DNA of 64,000 nucleotides, taken from positions 834,501 through 898,500 of the forward strand of contig NZ_CP017415.1 in assembly GCF_001753245.1 (NCBI RefSeq). Direction: 5' to 3'. Positions within the stretch are counted from its first letter, which is position 1, and each line of letters starts with the position of its first letter. Below are positions 26,953 through 35,935 of the stretch, one piece after another. Under the pieces are notes generated by a model, which searched no databases, had not been told where the DNA came from, and worked only from the letters and a program-made list of their open reading frames with translations. The DNA is from Acidihalobacter yilgarnensis (lineage in GTDB: Bacteria; Pseudomonadota; Gammaproteobacteria; DSM-5130; Acidihalobacteraceae). The position numbers and the translations under genes are program-made.

Positions 26953-28203
26953 TCAAGTCCGGAAGTTATAATCCAGATAGGCCCAAGCAGCCTGGGTGTT
27001 GACCGCGAATTTATCGGCACGGTAATCGGCATACTGAATACCGCCGGAAACATTCTTGAGCAATTTCCCCGTGAGCGATAGGTCGACCTCGTCTCCGTAA
27101 TGGAGGCTGCCGCGCGCTGCGCTGAAACGATAATAATCGGCCATGAGGTTCGCCTTGCCGATTTTCGCCGCCAGGGTGTACTCGTAACTTTTTAGGCCGG
27201 TTATTGGAGTGGTGAGAAATATTTCAGCCCAGCCGTTATAGGCGTGCTTGGTAGCCAGCGGCGTCTGAAAGCCGTAAGTCCCATTCGAATTACTGCTCAT
27301 CAACATATAGGAAAACCGGCCGGTCAATGCCTGCCAGTTCAGGCCGGCTGCCAGATGGGTATATTCCGCATTGATCGCTGCGGGACCGCCATGATAAGGC
27401 AGTTGTTTTGCGTAGGCGGCGGTATATAGCAAATGGGTATCTGGGGCGAGCGTGGCCTCCCCATGCCAGCTAGCACCGACGATGCCGCTGTTGCAAGCAT
27501 CCGGTCCGCCAGGTAGATAACAGCCCGCCTGCCCGGTGACTGGATGCGGCGATGTATTCGCATACCAATAACCGTAAATACCCATGCGATTGCCGGGTAG
27601 TACTTCGTAACTGAGGTCCGCGAGCGTGGTTTTCATGGGCACGAGCTGATTGAAGATATTCTTGATGCGCCAGCTATATCCAGCGAAGAGATCCAGGCCT
27701 GGAATTGCGGTGTTTTCGATCGTTGCGGCATCGTAGGTTTGCATGTTTTGTCTGAAGCCAACATTGCCGACAAAGCGGGCGTCTCCCAAGATTATGATTT
27801 GTCTGCCAATTTTGACGCTGGTGTGATCGAGGCCTTGATAGCCTACGAAGGCTTGATTGATCGCCGTGGCCTGTGGGTCCGGAATGACGGAATAAGCGGC
27901 ATTTTTATTGAGGACACTGTTGTACTGGGTGTCGAGGCTGCTGACATCGATAAATTGAAGATTGGCATACCAATGATGGAACGCTCCGGTTTGATAGCCG
28001 AGTAGTGTGCGAATCGTCTGTGCATTTGCCTGCTGCTTGCCGTGTTGTTTGAGTTGTTCGTAGCGCGGCCTGACGTTCAGATCCAGCGTGCCGGCTGACA
28101 TCATGGCGTCAGTGGCCGCTTGGCATTGCTGAAACCATCCTCCAAATGCACAGAGCGCAAGTGATCCGCTTGCAATATAAGTTTTGATTAATAATTTTTT
28201 CAT
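26953..28203 (-). CDS. Outer-membrane porin, alginate-export-like
   Basis: The product has 416 aa. The signal peptide MKKLLIKTYIASGSLALCAF ends near CQA-ATD (about residue 30). The mature part has alternating aromatic strands of an outer-membrane beta-barrel (LDLNVRPRYEQLKQ, HHWYANLQFIDVSSLDTQYN, VGYQGLDHTSVKIGRQII, RMGIYGYWYANT) and ends with an aromatic-rich strand WAYLDYNFRT. The N-terminal pattern matches the alginate-export/OprD-like group. Substrate unknown. The start at 28203 has GGAA upstream. It lies opposite in direction to the rib genes and splits them. Confidence 0.75.
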   Translation of the reverse strand: MKKLLIKTYIASGSLALCAFGGWFQQCQAATDAMMSAGTLDLNVRPRYEQLKQHGKQQANAQTIRTLLGYQTGAFHHWYANLQFIDVSSLDTQYNSVLNKNAAYSVIPDPQATAINQAFVGYQGLDHTSVKIGRQIIILGDARFVGNVGFRQNMQTYDAATIENTAIPGLDLFAGYSWRIKNIFNQLVPMKTTLADLSYEVLPGNRMGIYGYWYANTSPHPVTGQAGCYLPGGPDACNSGIVGASWHGEATLAPDTHLLYTAAYAKQLPYHGGPAAINAEYTHLAAGLNWQALTGRFSYMLMSSNSNGTYGFQTPLATKHAYNGWAEIFLTTPITGLKSYEYTLAAKIGKANLMADYYRFSAARGSLHYGDEVDLSLTGKLLKNVSGGIQYADYRADKFAVNTQAAWAYLDYNFRT

Positions 28204-28340
28204 AATGATTTCCGTGGTCTTGATTCCAGGCAAAAAAAAGCGCTACCCGCACTGTCTGCGCGGGAAACGCCGCTGTTTGTTTTCGGAATCGTCATTGATC
28301 CCGCCTGCATGGCCGCCCGTCGCTGGGGGTCGGGCTTTTA

Positions 28341-28928
28341 CTCAGGAGTCAGGAATATAGGCAACAGTTGGATGCTTGAAGAAAGATCGAATCAAGGATC
28401 GCCGGATAGGTTTCCCGTTGCCAGCGCTCGATCGCGTCAGGGTCCCTCTGATACGCACGCTGGAGTGGCTTTTGCGCAGTCAAGCCGACCCGCGCCAGCA
28501 ACGCGCCCACTGAGGCCAAGCTCAGCGAAACGCCCAATCGCTGTGCGATCAGTTCGCGCACGATCTGGCGTGTCCATAAACCGAAGTCGAAGCCATACTG
28601 CCGCGGGTTCTTGCCGTTGACCCACCGGAACACTTGCCGTCCTTGGGCATCGGTCAACTTCCGGCGCCGCCCGGGTGCCCGCCGCAACTGTAGGGCCCGC
28701 TTGCCTTGGCCGCGCCCGCGCACCTTCAGCCGTACCTTGTACGCCCAAGTCCGGTGCATCCCGAACGACGCCGAGACCGCTGCCGGCGATTCGCCTTCCG
28801 CCATCCGCTCCAGCGCCATGAAGCGCATCGCTTCCAGCGTCTCGCGGGTCAATGTCCGTCCATCGTTCTTCATACCCAATTATGACCGAAGTCGACGCCA
28901 TTTGTTCCCTAATCTACTGACTTATGAG
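28341..28928 (-). mobile_element. 588-bp internally deleted IS630 derivative
   Basis: TA duplications flank it (28339-28340 and 28929-28930). Its left end (at 28928, reading minus) and first 520 bp are almost identical to the copy at 3812-4901, including the CTCATAAGTCAGTAGATTAG repeat. About 502 bp are missing, corresponding to 4343-4845 of the full copy. The last 55 bp differ from the full copy at 9 positions, so the right end comes from a diverged relative. It lies 137 bp upstream of the porin start and could affect its promoter. It should move only if a transposase acts in trans. Confidence 0.85.
28349..28873 (-). pseudogene. Truncated IS630 transposase
   Basis: From the ATG at 28873 the N-terminal HTH half of the transposase is retained (to about residue 163, ETYPAI). 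It then fuses to 13 residues read out of the right end (LDSIFLQASNCCLYS) and stops. No catalytic Asp or Glu of the DDE triad remains. A truncated DNA-binding protein like this could in principle compete with full transposase at the ends. Confidence 0.8.
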
Positions 28929-29105
28929 TAAAGCAATAATTAAACCAGGTGTGGTTATTATTTAAATATCGAGTGGATTTGTTGGTTTTTGGTGTTTGTG
29001 TGCAGGTGCGGAATGGTCGCGATGAGGTGGGGTTGCATCATGTATGTGCGTGAAGCAGCGAGCACGCACTGGTATGGCGCGCGTGGATCAACCGCGATGG
29101 CAGGT

Positions 29106-30374
29106 TTAGACGAAATCGCAAAAGGGCTCGACCATGACCCATTCGCCGGTATCGACCGGTCCACGGTCGTTGTCGAGGATCACGAAGCAGTCGGCGAGGC
29201 TCATCGATCGTAATACCCCGGAACCTTGCGCTCCGGTCAGGTGTACTCCGATTTCACCGTCGCCCCCGGTTTCGATCTGGCCACGCAGGAATTCGGTGCG
29301 CCCGCGACGTTTGCGCATGGGTTCCAGCGCCCGGGCACGCAGTTGGCGGCGAGGATTTGGCGTTGCACCACTGAGCCTTACCAGCGCGGGCTGGACGAGC
29401 TGATAGAAGGTCACCATCACCGCCACCGGGTTGCCGGGCAAGCCGAAGAACAAGGTGTCGCCGATGTGTCCGAAGGCCAGTGGCCGACCGGGGCGGATGG
29501 CGATGCGCCAGAATCCTATCGTGCCCAGTGTGGCCAGTACCTCACGGGTATGGTCCGCGTCGCCGACGGAGACGCCGCCGGTGCTGATCACGACGTCATG
29601 CGTGGCGGCGGCCGTCGAGAAGGCTTCGCGCAGGGCATCAGGCCGGTCCGGCACGACACCCAGATCATGCACGTCCACGCCGAGACGCGTCAGGGCGCCG
29701 AACAGGGTGTAGCGATTGCTGTCGTGGATTTCGCCTTCGCCGAGCGGACGGCCGAGGCCGCGCAGCTCGTCCCCGGTGGACAGGAAGGCCACACGCGGGC
29801 GGCGCAGCGCGTCGATTTCGGGGCAGCCGAGTGAGGCAAGTAGGCCGAGATCGGCGGGATTCAGGCGATGTCCACGCGGTAGCGCGACTGCGCCGCGCGC
29901 CAGATCCTCGCCGGCCAGGCGGATGTTCTGTCCGGCTCGGTGCCCGCTGCCGATGGTCACGCGTCCTTCGCTCACGGTGACGTCTTCTTGAATGACCACG
30001 GTGTCGGCGCCCGGCGGCAGTAGGGCGCCGGTGGTGATGCGCACGCATTCACCGGGCGCAATTTCGGCGCGATAGCCCACGCCGGCAAGGGATTGGCCAG
30101 CGAGGCGCAAGGAGATGTTCTGCGTCGTGTGTGATGGCAGGTCGGCGGCGCGCAGGGCGTAACCGTCCATCGCGGAATTGGTGTACGGCGGAACGTCGAT
30201 TGCGCTGACGACATCGTGTGCCAGTACGCGGCCGAGCGCGGTGCGTAGCGGCAGGCGTTCGGCGGCTTCGAGTGGGCGAACTGCAGCGAGGATGCGATCA
30301 CGCGCTTCCTCGAAGGGCAGGGCATCGTCCTGCGGGTTCTGGCAGCTGGACGGTGAGGTCGGGCGGGCGTTCAT
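29106..30374 (-). CDS. moeA: Molybdopterin molybdotransferase MoeA
   Basis: The product has 422 aa. It inserts molybdate into adenylylated molybdopterin. Motifs: PYTNSAMDGYALRAADL, RITTGALLPPGADTVVIQED, the MPT-binding DVVISTGGVSVGDADHTREV, and FGLPGNPVAVMVTFYQLVQP. The C-terminal domain IV (about 350-422) is present. The start overlaps the mobA stop as ATGA (30371-30374), so the two are translationally coupled. Confidence 0.95.
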   Translation of the reverse strand: MNARPTSPSSCQNPQDDALPFEEARDRILAAVRPLEAAERLPLRTALGRVLAHDVVSAIDVPPYTNSAMDGYALRAADLPSHTTQNISLRLAGQSLAGVGYRAEIAPGECVRITTGALLPPGADTVVIQEDVTVSEGRVTIGSGHRAGQNIRLAGEDLARGAVALPRGHRLNPADLGLLASLGCPEIDALRRPRVAFLSTGDELRGLGRPLGEGEIHDSNRYTLFGALTRLGVDVHDLGVVPDRPDALREAFSTAAATHDVVISTGGVSVGDADHTREVLATLGTIGFWRIAIRPGRPLAFGHIGDTLFFGLPGNPVAVMVTFYQLVQPALVRLSGATPNPRRQLRARALEPMRKRRGRTEFLRGQIETGGDGEIGVHLTGAQGSGVLRSMSLADCFVILDNDRGPVDTGEWVMVEPFCDFV

Positions 30375-31018
30375 GGGGCGGATCTCCGTTGTGTAGGCTC
30401 CGCGGGTGCGCGTCGCAGGCGCTCTTCGAGGTCGGCAAGCGCGTCGGCGTCGTTGATGTTCAGGAAGGCATCGACGACGTCGGCACAGTCGACTGCGATG
30501 CAGTGCCGAGTGTCGAACCAGCGCTCGATCTTGCGCTCGCCGGCGGCGAGATAGGCTTCCAGCGAGGCGCGCAGCTCGCCGCGCAGCAGTGCGAATACGG
30601 GGTGAATACGTTCGCCATCGTGGGCTACGGCCACCTCGGCGTCGGCCGCAGCGAGGGCGCGATAGAGGCGGGTGGCCAGATCAACAGGTAACAACGGACT
30701 GTCGCAAGGCACGGTGAGCAGCAGCGGGGTGTGGGTGTGGGCAAGGGCGCAGGCCACGCCGGCCAGCGGGCCTTGAAAGTCGCTCAGACGATCACTGAGT
30801 ACGGGGGGGCCGAGGCGTCCATATTCGGCTGTATTGCGGTTGGCGTTGACGATCACGGTGCCGACCTGAGGGATGAGCCGCTCAAGGACATGGGCCGCCA
30901 TCGGTCGGCCGGCGAGGTGGGTCAGTCCCTTGTCTTGCCCACCCATGCGACGCCCAAGGCCACCGGCCAGGATGACCGCGGTGATGCGGGCGCGTTCCTC
31001 GGGGCTGAGCGGCAGCAT
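30371..31018 (-). CDS. mobA: Molybdenum cofactor guanylyltransferase
   Basis: The product has 215 aa. The nucleotidyltransferase signature ITAVILAGGLGRRMGGQDKG is followed by LLTVPCDSPLLPVDLATRLY. It transfers GMP from GTP to Mo-molybdopterin, forming the MGD cofactor of DMSO-reductase-family enzymes. The ATG at 31018 is preferred to an upstream TTG at 31051. It is first in the mobA-moeA operon, opposite to the rib genes. Confidence 0.93.
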   Translation of the reverse strand: MLPLSPEERARITAVILAGGLGRRMGGQDKGLTHLAGRPMAAHVLERLIPQVGTVIVNANRNTAEYGRLGPPVLSDRLSDFQGPLAGVACALAHTHTPLLLTVPCDSPLLPVDLATRLYRALAAADAEVAVAHDGERIHPVFALLRGELRASLEAYLAAGERKIERWFDTRHCIAVDCADVVDAFLNINDADALADLEERLRRAPAEPTQRRSAP

Positions 31019-31227
31019 GATCGGGTTCCGGTACGGAGGGGCGGGGTCCAAAGGTATGCCGTCGCGCGGTGCTAATCAAGTTGGCCGGGTCGGAGCTCCA
31101 AGGCAATGCCTGGGTATACACGGATGCGTTCGTGGCGGATGAGGGTGGGTAGTTCCGTGGCTTCGAAGGACGCGGCGATTTCAAGGGCGTTGCCGCCGCG
31201 ATCTATGTTGGGCAAGGGGTGCCGGGC

Positions 31228-31255
31228 TTGCGCGCGCGGCGGGTGCTGTGCTATG
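31228..31255 (+). promoter_or_regulatory. Candidate sigma-70 promoter of ribH operon
   Basis: TTGCGC (31228-31233) and TATGAT (31250-31255) are 16 bp apart, ending 39 bp before the ribH ATG. No FMN-riboswitch-like sequence (RFN element) was seen in the 270-bp leader region between mobA and ribH. Confidence 0.4.
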
Positions 31256-31294
31256 ATTCGCGCCCATTGTATCGCGATAATGCGGGAACGGCAC

Positions 31295-31771
31295 ATGTCA
31301 CAACTCAAGGTTTTTGAAGGCGATTTCCATGTTGATCAAGCGGTTTTCGGCATTGCCGTTGCCCGCTTCAACGGCTTTATCGTGGAGCGCCTCCTCGAAG
31401 GCGCGGTCGATGCACTCAAGCGTCACGGCGTGGCCGAAACGGATATCGAGGTGGTTCGCGTGCCGGGCGCCTTCGAGCTGCCGCTGGTCGTGCAGGCCAT
31501 GGCGCGACGTGCACGTTACGATGCGGTTATCGCCCTGGGTGCGGTCATCCGCGGGGCCACCCCGCACTTTGATTATGTTGCCGGCGAAAGCGCCAAGGGT
31601 TTGGCGGGACTCGCCCTGCAGGCAAGCCTGCCAGTAATCAACGGCGTGCTCACCACGGACACCATCGAACAGGCCATCGAGCGCGCGGGCACCAAGGCGG
31701 GTAACAAGGGTTGGGACGCTGGCATGACGGCGCTGGAAATGGTCAGCCTGCTGCGCCAGTTGAATGACTGA
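31295..31771 (+). CDS. ribH: 6,7-Dimethyl-8-ribityllumazine synthase
   Basis: The product has 158 aa. It condenses DHBP with the pyrimidine from RibD to lumazine and usually forms an icosahedral or decameric shell. [55 protein letters not shown] (catalytic His) and [16 protein letters not shown] are all present. The stop overlaps nusB by 8 bp. It starts the ribH-nusB-thiL-pgpA run. Confidence 0.96.
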   Translation: MSQLKVFEGDFHVDQAVFGIAVARFNGFIVERLLEGAVDALKRHGVAETDIEVVRVPGAFELPLVVQAMARRARYDAVIALGAVIRGATPHFDYVAGESAKGLAGLALQASLPVINGVLTTDTIEQAIERAGTKAGNKGWDAGMTALEMVSLLRQLND

Positions 31772-32231
31772 GCCCGAAGCCCCCCGCCAGAGCGCCCGCC
31801 AGCTCAGCCGCGCTCGCCATGCGGCGCGCCGGCTTGCCGTGCAGTCGCTGTATCAGTGGCAGCTCACCGGCGACCATCCCAAGGACATCCTCGCCCAGTT
31901 CAAAGAGGAGCGTCCCCTGGGTGATGCAGACATGGACTATTTCCGCGAGTTGCTGTTGGGCGTGCCGGAACATTTGCAGGCGATCGACGCGGCCATCGCG
32001 CCCTATCTCGATCGTCCGCTGGACCGTGTCGACCCGGTCGAGCGTGCCATCCTCAGGCTCGCTGGCTACGAAATGATGCAACGTCTCGACGTGCCCTATC
32101 GCGTGGTCATCAATGAGGCGGTGGATCTGGCCAAGGTTTTTGGTGCGGAGCAAGGTCACCGCTTCATCAATGGCGTGTTGGACAAAGCGGTGCGCCAGCT
32201 GCGCGCCGTCGAGACCGGCGGCATACGCTGA
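31764..32231 (+). CDS. nusB: Transcription antitermination factor NusB
   Basis: The product has 155 aa, all-helical. [37 protein letters not shown] and [21 protein letters not shown] are the family blocks; [14 protein letters not shown] closes the domain. It binds boxA RNA with S10 (NusE) to support rRNA antitermination. It overlaps ribH by 8 bp, the typical arrangement. Confidence 0.96.
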   Translation: MTEPEAPRQSARQLSRARHAARRLAVQSLYQWQLTGDHPKDILAQFKEERPLGDADMDYFRELLLGVPEHLQAIDAAIAPYLDRPLDRVDPVERAILRLAGYEMMQRLDVPYRVVINEAVDLAKVFGAEQGHRFINGVLDKAVRQLRAVETGGIR

Positions 32232-32254
32232 GGCACACCACCTGCGAGGTCGCC

Positions 32255-33211
32255 ATGTCCGGCGAATTCGACTTGATCGCCCGCCACTTCTCACGCTGTC
32301 CGCCGCGCGACGATGTGTGCCTGGGCGTGGGCGACGATGCGGCGTTGTTACGCCCGCCGTCCGGGCAGGTGCTGGTCGCTACGGTGGATACGCTGATCGC
32401 CGGCGTGCACTTTCCGGAGCAAACCGCTCCCGAGGACATCGGCCACAAATCATTGGCGGTAAACCTCAGCGATCTGGCCGCGATGGGTGCCGAACCCGCT
32501 TGGGTCACACTTGCTATTTCCCTGCCCAAGGTCGACGACCGCTGGTTGTATGCCTTCGCGGAGGGTTTTTATGCACTCGCTGCCCGCCACCGCGTCGCCC
32601 TGGTCGGCGGCGACACCACGCGTGGCCCGCTCTGTATCACCGTGCAAGCGCTCGGTTGGGTACCAGAGGGCGAGGCGCTGCGTCGCACTGGCGCAAGGCC
32701 GGGCGACGACATTTATGTCACCGGCACGCTTGGCGATGCTGGCCTCGGGCTTGCCGTGGTGCAATCGCGCATACAGGTCGATCCGGCGCACCGCGAGGCC
32801 CTGCTGGCACGCCTTAACCGCCCCGAGCCTCGCATCGAGACCGGGTTGGCCCTGCGCGGGCTGGCCAGTGCGGCGATCGATATCTCGGACGGACTGGCGG
32901 CCGACCTCGGGCATCTGCTTGAGGCCAGCGGCGTTGGCGCACGAGTCGAGCTTGATCGACTGCCGCGTAGCGATGCCGTACGCCTGGCCGATCCGCACGG
33001 TCGCTTGGCGCTGACCGCCGGCGACGACTACGAGCTGGCCTTCACGCTACCGCCCGGTTGCGAAGCGGATCTGGCTCGATACGCCGAGCGATTACCGCCA
33101 TACACGCGGATTGGTCGGGTCGAAGCGGTACCAGGTCTGCGTTTGATCGACGCTCAGGGCAACCCATTCGCCTTCAGCCACCGTGGTTACGATCACTTTC
33201 GGGAGTCTTGA
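32255..33211 (+). CDS. thiL: Thiamine-monophosphate kinase
   Basis: The product has 318 aa. It phosphorylates thiamine monophosphate to thiamine pyrophosphate. The metal-binding GVGDDAALLRPPSGQVLVAT, TLIAGVHFPEQTAPEDIGHK, LSDLAAMGAEPAW, LVGGDTTRGPL and DISDGLAADLGHLLEASG motifs are intact. It follows nusB by 23 bp and precedes pgpA by 3 bp. Confidence 0.96.
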   Translation: MSGEFDLIARHFSRCPPRDDVCLGVGDDAALLRPPSGQVLVATVDTLIAGVHFPEQTAPEDIGHKSLAVNLSDLAAMGAEPAWVTLAISLPKVDDRWLYAFAEGFYALAARHRVALVGGDTTRGPLCITVQALGWVPEGEALRRTGARPGDDIYVTGTLGDAGLGLAVVQSRIQVDPAHREALLARLNRPEPRIETGLALRGLASAAIDISDGLAADLGHLLEASGVGARVELDRLPRSDAVRLADPHGRLALTAGDDYELAFTLPPGCEADLARYAERLPPYTRIGRVEAVPGLRLIDAQGNPFAFSHRGYDHFRES

Positions 33212-33214
33212 TCC

Positions 33215-33712
33215 ATGCGTCCTTTCGAACATCCGCCCGTGCGTACCGTCTTCGGTCATCCAGCGCACTTTCTTGCCTTCGGGTTTGGTTCCGGCCTGTC
33301 GCCGGTGGCGCCGGGGACGGCAGGGACGTTGGTGGCGATACCGCTGTATCTGCTGCTGGCGCCGCTGCCCCTTTATGCTTATGTTCTGATCACGCTGCTG
33401 GCTATGGTTGCGGGGTTCTGGATTTGCGGGCGGTCTTCCGCGATGCTGGGTGTACACGATCATCGCGGTATTGTCTGGGACGAGATTGTGGGTTACTTCA
33501 TCACCATGGCTGCAGCCCCACGCGGCTGGATTTGGGTGACCGCTGGTTTTGTCTTATTCCGTATCTTCGACGTGCTCAAACCCTGGCCGGCCAACTGGGC
33601 AGACCGCCAGCTGCACGGGGGCGTTGGTATCGTCATGGACGATGTGTTCGCCGGCCTTTACGCGCTCATCGTGATGCAGCTCGTGGTCCACGCAGGTTGG
33701 CTCCCGGTCTGA
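33215..33712 (+). CDS. pgpA: Phosphatidylglycerophosphatase A
   Basis: The product has 165 aa. It removes phosphate from phosphatidylglycerol phosphate at the inner membrane. FGFGSGLSPVAPGTAGTLVA, HDHRGIVWDEIVGYFITM, IFDVLKPWPANWADRQLHGG and GIVMDDVFAGLYA are the family motifs, with three to four helices. It ends the ribH-nusB-thiL-pgpA operon. Confidence 0.95.
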   Translation: MRPFEHPPVRTVFGHPAHFLAFGFGSGLSPVAPGTAGTLVAIPLYLLLAPLPLYAYVLITLLAMVAGFWICGRSSAMLGVHDHRGIVWDEIVGYFITMAAAPRGWIWVTAGFVLFRIFDVLKPWPANWADRQLHGGVGIVMDDVFAGLYALIVMQLVVHAGWLPV

Positions 33713-33784
33713 TCCGAGCGTCCTGCGCGCCGGGTTGTGTGTTTGTTACTATCGCGCCCTTTCCCGAATCAAACTGGTATCGCC

Positions 33785-35191
33785 ATGACCGTTCGCACCC
33801 GCTTTGCCCCCAGCCCCACCGGCTATCTGCACATTGGCGGCGCGCGTACCGCGCTGTTTTCCTGGTTACATGCCCGCAAGCATGGCGGTGTCTTCGTGCT
33901 GCGCATCGAGGACACCGACCTGGAGCGATCAAATGCCGAGTCGGTCAACGCTATCCTCGAAGGTATGGCTTGGCTGGGGCTGGAATACGATGAGGGCCCG
34001 TTCTACCAGACCCAGCGCTTCGACCGCTATAAGGAGGTGGTAGACCGCCTGCTGGCGGCCGGGAACGCTTACCACTGCTACTGCAGTCGCGAGGAGCTGG
34101 ACGAGATGCGCGAGGCGCAGCGCGCACGCGGCGAGAAGCCGCGCTACGACGGGCGCTGCCGGCACCGCGATGCGCCACGCGAGGGCGTCAACCCGGTCGT
34201 GCGCTTTCGCAATCCGGACGAGGGCAAGGTGATCGTCGACGATCTGATCCATGGCCCCATCGTGTTTGACAACACGGAGCTCGACGACCTCATCATCGCG
34301 CGTTCGGATGGCACGCCGACCTACAATCTCACCGTGGTGGTCGACGACATGGATATGGCGATCACCCATGTTGTGCGCGGCGACGATCACATCAACAACA
34401 CGCCACGGCAGATCAACATCCTGCGCGCGCTGGGCGCGACGATCCCGCAATATGCCCACGTCGCCATGATCCTCGGTGAAGACGGCAAGAAACTATCCAA
34501 GCGTACGGGCGCGGCCAGCGTAATGGAGTACCGTGATATGGGGCTGCTGCCAGAGGTGGTGCTCAATTACCTCGTCCGGCTAGGCTGGTCGCACGGCGAT
34601 CAGGAGGTCTTCTCGCTCGACGAGATGATCGAGTTGTTCGACCTGAACGCGGTGAATAAGGCCGCCTCGGCGCTGAACCACCAGAAGCTGCTGTGGCTGA
34701 ATCAGCACTACTTCAAAAACAGCCCGCCGGAACACGTTGCGCGGCACCTGGGGTGGCACCTCGGCCAACGCGGTGTCGATCCGAGCGATGGGCCGGCGCT
34801 CGAGGGGGTGGTTGTGGCCCTGCGCGAGCGTTGCAAGACGCTGGTGGAAATGGCCGACGGCAGCGTGATCTTCTATCGCGATTTCGACACCTACGATGCC
34901 AAGGCCGCGTCCAAAAATCTGACCGCTGCAACCGAACCGGCACTCAGGGCATTGCGCGAGGCGCTGGTCGGGTTATTGGTATGGGACGCGGCAGCCATCA
35001 ATGCTTGTGTCGAGGCCGTGGCACAAGCGCTTGAACTCGGTATGGGCAAGGTGGCGCAACCCTTACGGGTAGCCTGCACCGGCGGTAGCGTTTCCCCGCC
35101 CATCGATCAGACACTGGTATTGCTCGGGCGTGACCGCACACTGAATGGTATCGACCGCGCGCTTCGCTATATTGCGGAAAATCAGGCTTGA
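33785..35191 (+). CDS. gltX: Glutamyl-tRNA synthetase
   Basis: The product has 468 aa. The class I signatures are [20 protein letters not shown] (HIGH as HIGG) and [16 protein letters not shown] (KMSKS as KLSKR). It charges tRNA-Glu, and a tRNA-Glu gene lies just downstream at 35568. The ATG at 33785 is chosen by homology to the [13 protein letters not shown] start. Its stop codon overlaps the -35 box of the tRNA-Ala promoter. Confidence 0.97.
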   Translation: MTVRTRFAPSPTGYLHIGGARTALFSWLHARKHGGVFVLRIEDTDLERSNAESVNAILEGMAWLGLEYDEGPFYQTQRFDRYKEVVDRLLAAGNAYHCYCSREELDEMREAQRARGEKPRYDGRCRHRDAPREGVNPVVRFRNPDEGKVIVDDLIHGPIVFDNTELDDLIIARSDGTPTYNLTVVVDDMDMAITHVVRGDDHINNTPRQINILRALGATIPQYAHVAMILGEDGKKLSKRTGAASVMEYRDMGLLPEVVLNYLVRLGWSHGDQEVFSLDEMIELFDLNAVNKAASALNHQKLLWLNQHYFKNSPPEHVARHLGWHLGQRGVDPSDGPALEGVVVALRERCKTLVEMADGSVIFYRDFDTYDAKAASKNLTAATEPALRALREALVGLLVWDAAAINACVEAVAQALELGMGKVAQPLRVACTGGSVSPPIDQTLVLLGRDRTLNGIDRALRYIAENQA

Positions 35192-35216
35192 CGGTTTGGG
35201 AGGCAGCCTTTAAAGT
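35188..35216 (+). promoter_or_regulatory. Promoter of tRNA-Ala
   Basis: TTGACG (35188-35193) and TAAAGT (35211-35216) have an ideal 17-bp spacer and lie 18 bp before the mature tRNA. The -35 overlaps the gltX TGA. Confidence 0.7.
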
Positions 35217-35234
35217 ACGCGCCTCCGTTCGTAC

Positions 35235-35310
35235 GGGGCTATAGCTCAGCTGGGAGAGCGCCTGCATGGCATGCAGGAGGTCGGCGGTTCGATCCCGCCT
35301 AGCTCCACCA
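35235..35310 (+). tRNA. tRNA-Ala (GGC)
   Basis: 76 nt including encoded CCA. Acceptor GGGGCTA pairs with TAGCTCC (one G-T pair), the D arm contains AGCTCAGCTGGGAGAGC, the anticodon loop ATGGCAT in stem CCTGC/GCAGG gives GGC, and the T arm is GGCGGTTCGATCCCGCC. Confidence 0.96.
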
Positions 35311-35333
35311 AATTTTGAGGGCGGAGAGTCGTG

Positions 35334-35525
35334 ATGCGCCGTTTGGGTAGAGTCCTGGCATACCTGGGCGCGGCATTGACGGCTATCGGTATCATTGCCG
35401 GTTTTTACTACATGGTGCGCGGAGACGAACGGCCTGCGGAGTTTTTCTTCACCATGGTGCCGGTCGGGTTTCTGACCCTGTTTACCGGCGTGATGACCGC
35501 CCTGCTTTTCGGTCCGCGTCGCTGA
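35334..35525 (+). CDS. Small two-helix membrane protein
   Basis: The product has 63 aa with helices at LGRVLAYLGAALTAIGIIAGF and FFFTMVPVGFLTLFTGVMTA and a basic end GPRR. GGAG at 35323-35326 is 7 nt before the ATG at 35334. It lies between the Ala and Glu tRNA genes. The frame, start site and hydrophobic pattern support a real gene; function unknown. Confidence 0.65.
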   Translation: MRRLGRVLAYLGAALTAIGIIAGFYYMVRGDERPAEFFFTMVPVGFLTLFTGVMTALLFGPRR

Positions 35526-35567
35526 CGAAAAGAAGAAGACGTCAAGGCGAGCGTGACCAGTATCATT

Positions 35568-35643
35568 GTCCCCATCGTCTAGAGGCCCAGGACACCGCCC
35601 TTTCACGGCGGTAACAGGGGTTCGAATCCCCTTGGGGACGCCA
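35568..35643 (+). tRNA. tRNA-Glu (TTC)
   Basis: 76 nt including encoded CCA. Acceptor GTCCCCA pairs with TGGGGAC, the anticodon loop CTTTCAC in stem CCGCC/GGCGG gives TTC, and the T arm is CAGGGGTTCGAATCCCCTTG. It may share a transcript with tRNA-Ala and the small gene between them. Confidence 0.96.
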
Positions 35644-35657
35644 TCTGTGGACAATCA

Positions 35658-35694
35658 CGGCCCGGACTGCAACAGCAGCCCGGGCCGTTTTTTT
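35658..35694 (+). terminator. Rho-independent terminator after tRNA-Glu
   Basis: CGGCCCG pairs with CGGGCCG around a loop of about 16 nt that includes further pairing, followed by seven T residues (35688-35694). It starts 14 nt after the tRNA CCA. Confidence 0.85.
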
Positions 35695-35935
35695 ATGTGA
35701 TTGAGTATTGGGTCATGAAATTGACGGCGAAGCGATTCAGTACATTCTTGGTAAATCTCCGGGCCCAGCGTTGATCTAAAACGTTAGGACTCGACCCTCT
35801 CCGGCCAGTTGCGTGACGGCTTATAATCCGTCGGTTGTAAGTCAGTAAGCCGCCGATGAACGCTCACAACATCCGGCGTTGAGAGACAGTGCAACGAAGG
35901 ATCGCCACCTTTCGCTGCTCGATCTGATGGCGGCA
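35695..35935. other. tRNA-adjacent spacer
   Basis: No gene. A repeat of the tRNA-Glu 3' end that would mark an integrated island (attR) was looked for here and up to 37.2 kb and not found. Confidence 0.4.

Noticed and set aside
31019-31294. FMN riboswitch upstream of ribH
   Set aside because: The leader lacks the conserved RFN-element segments; only a sigma-70-like promoter could be read.
31072-31308. 78-codon frame on the minus strand before ribH
   Set aside because: It overlaps the ribH start and promoter, lacks a ribosome site and has no recognisable domain.
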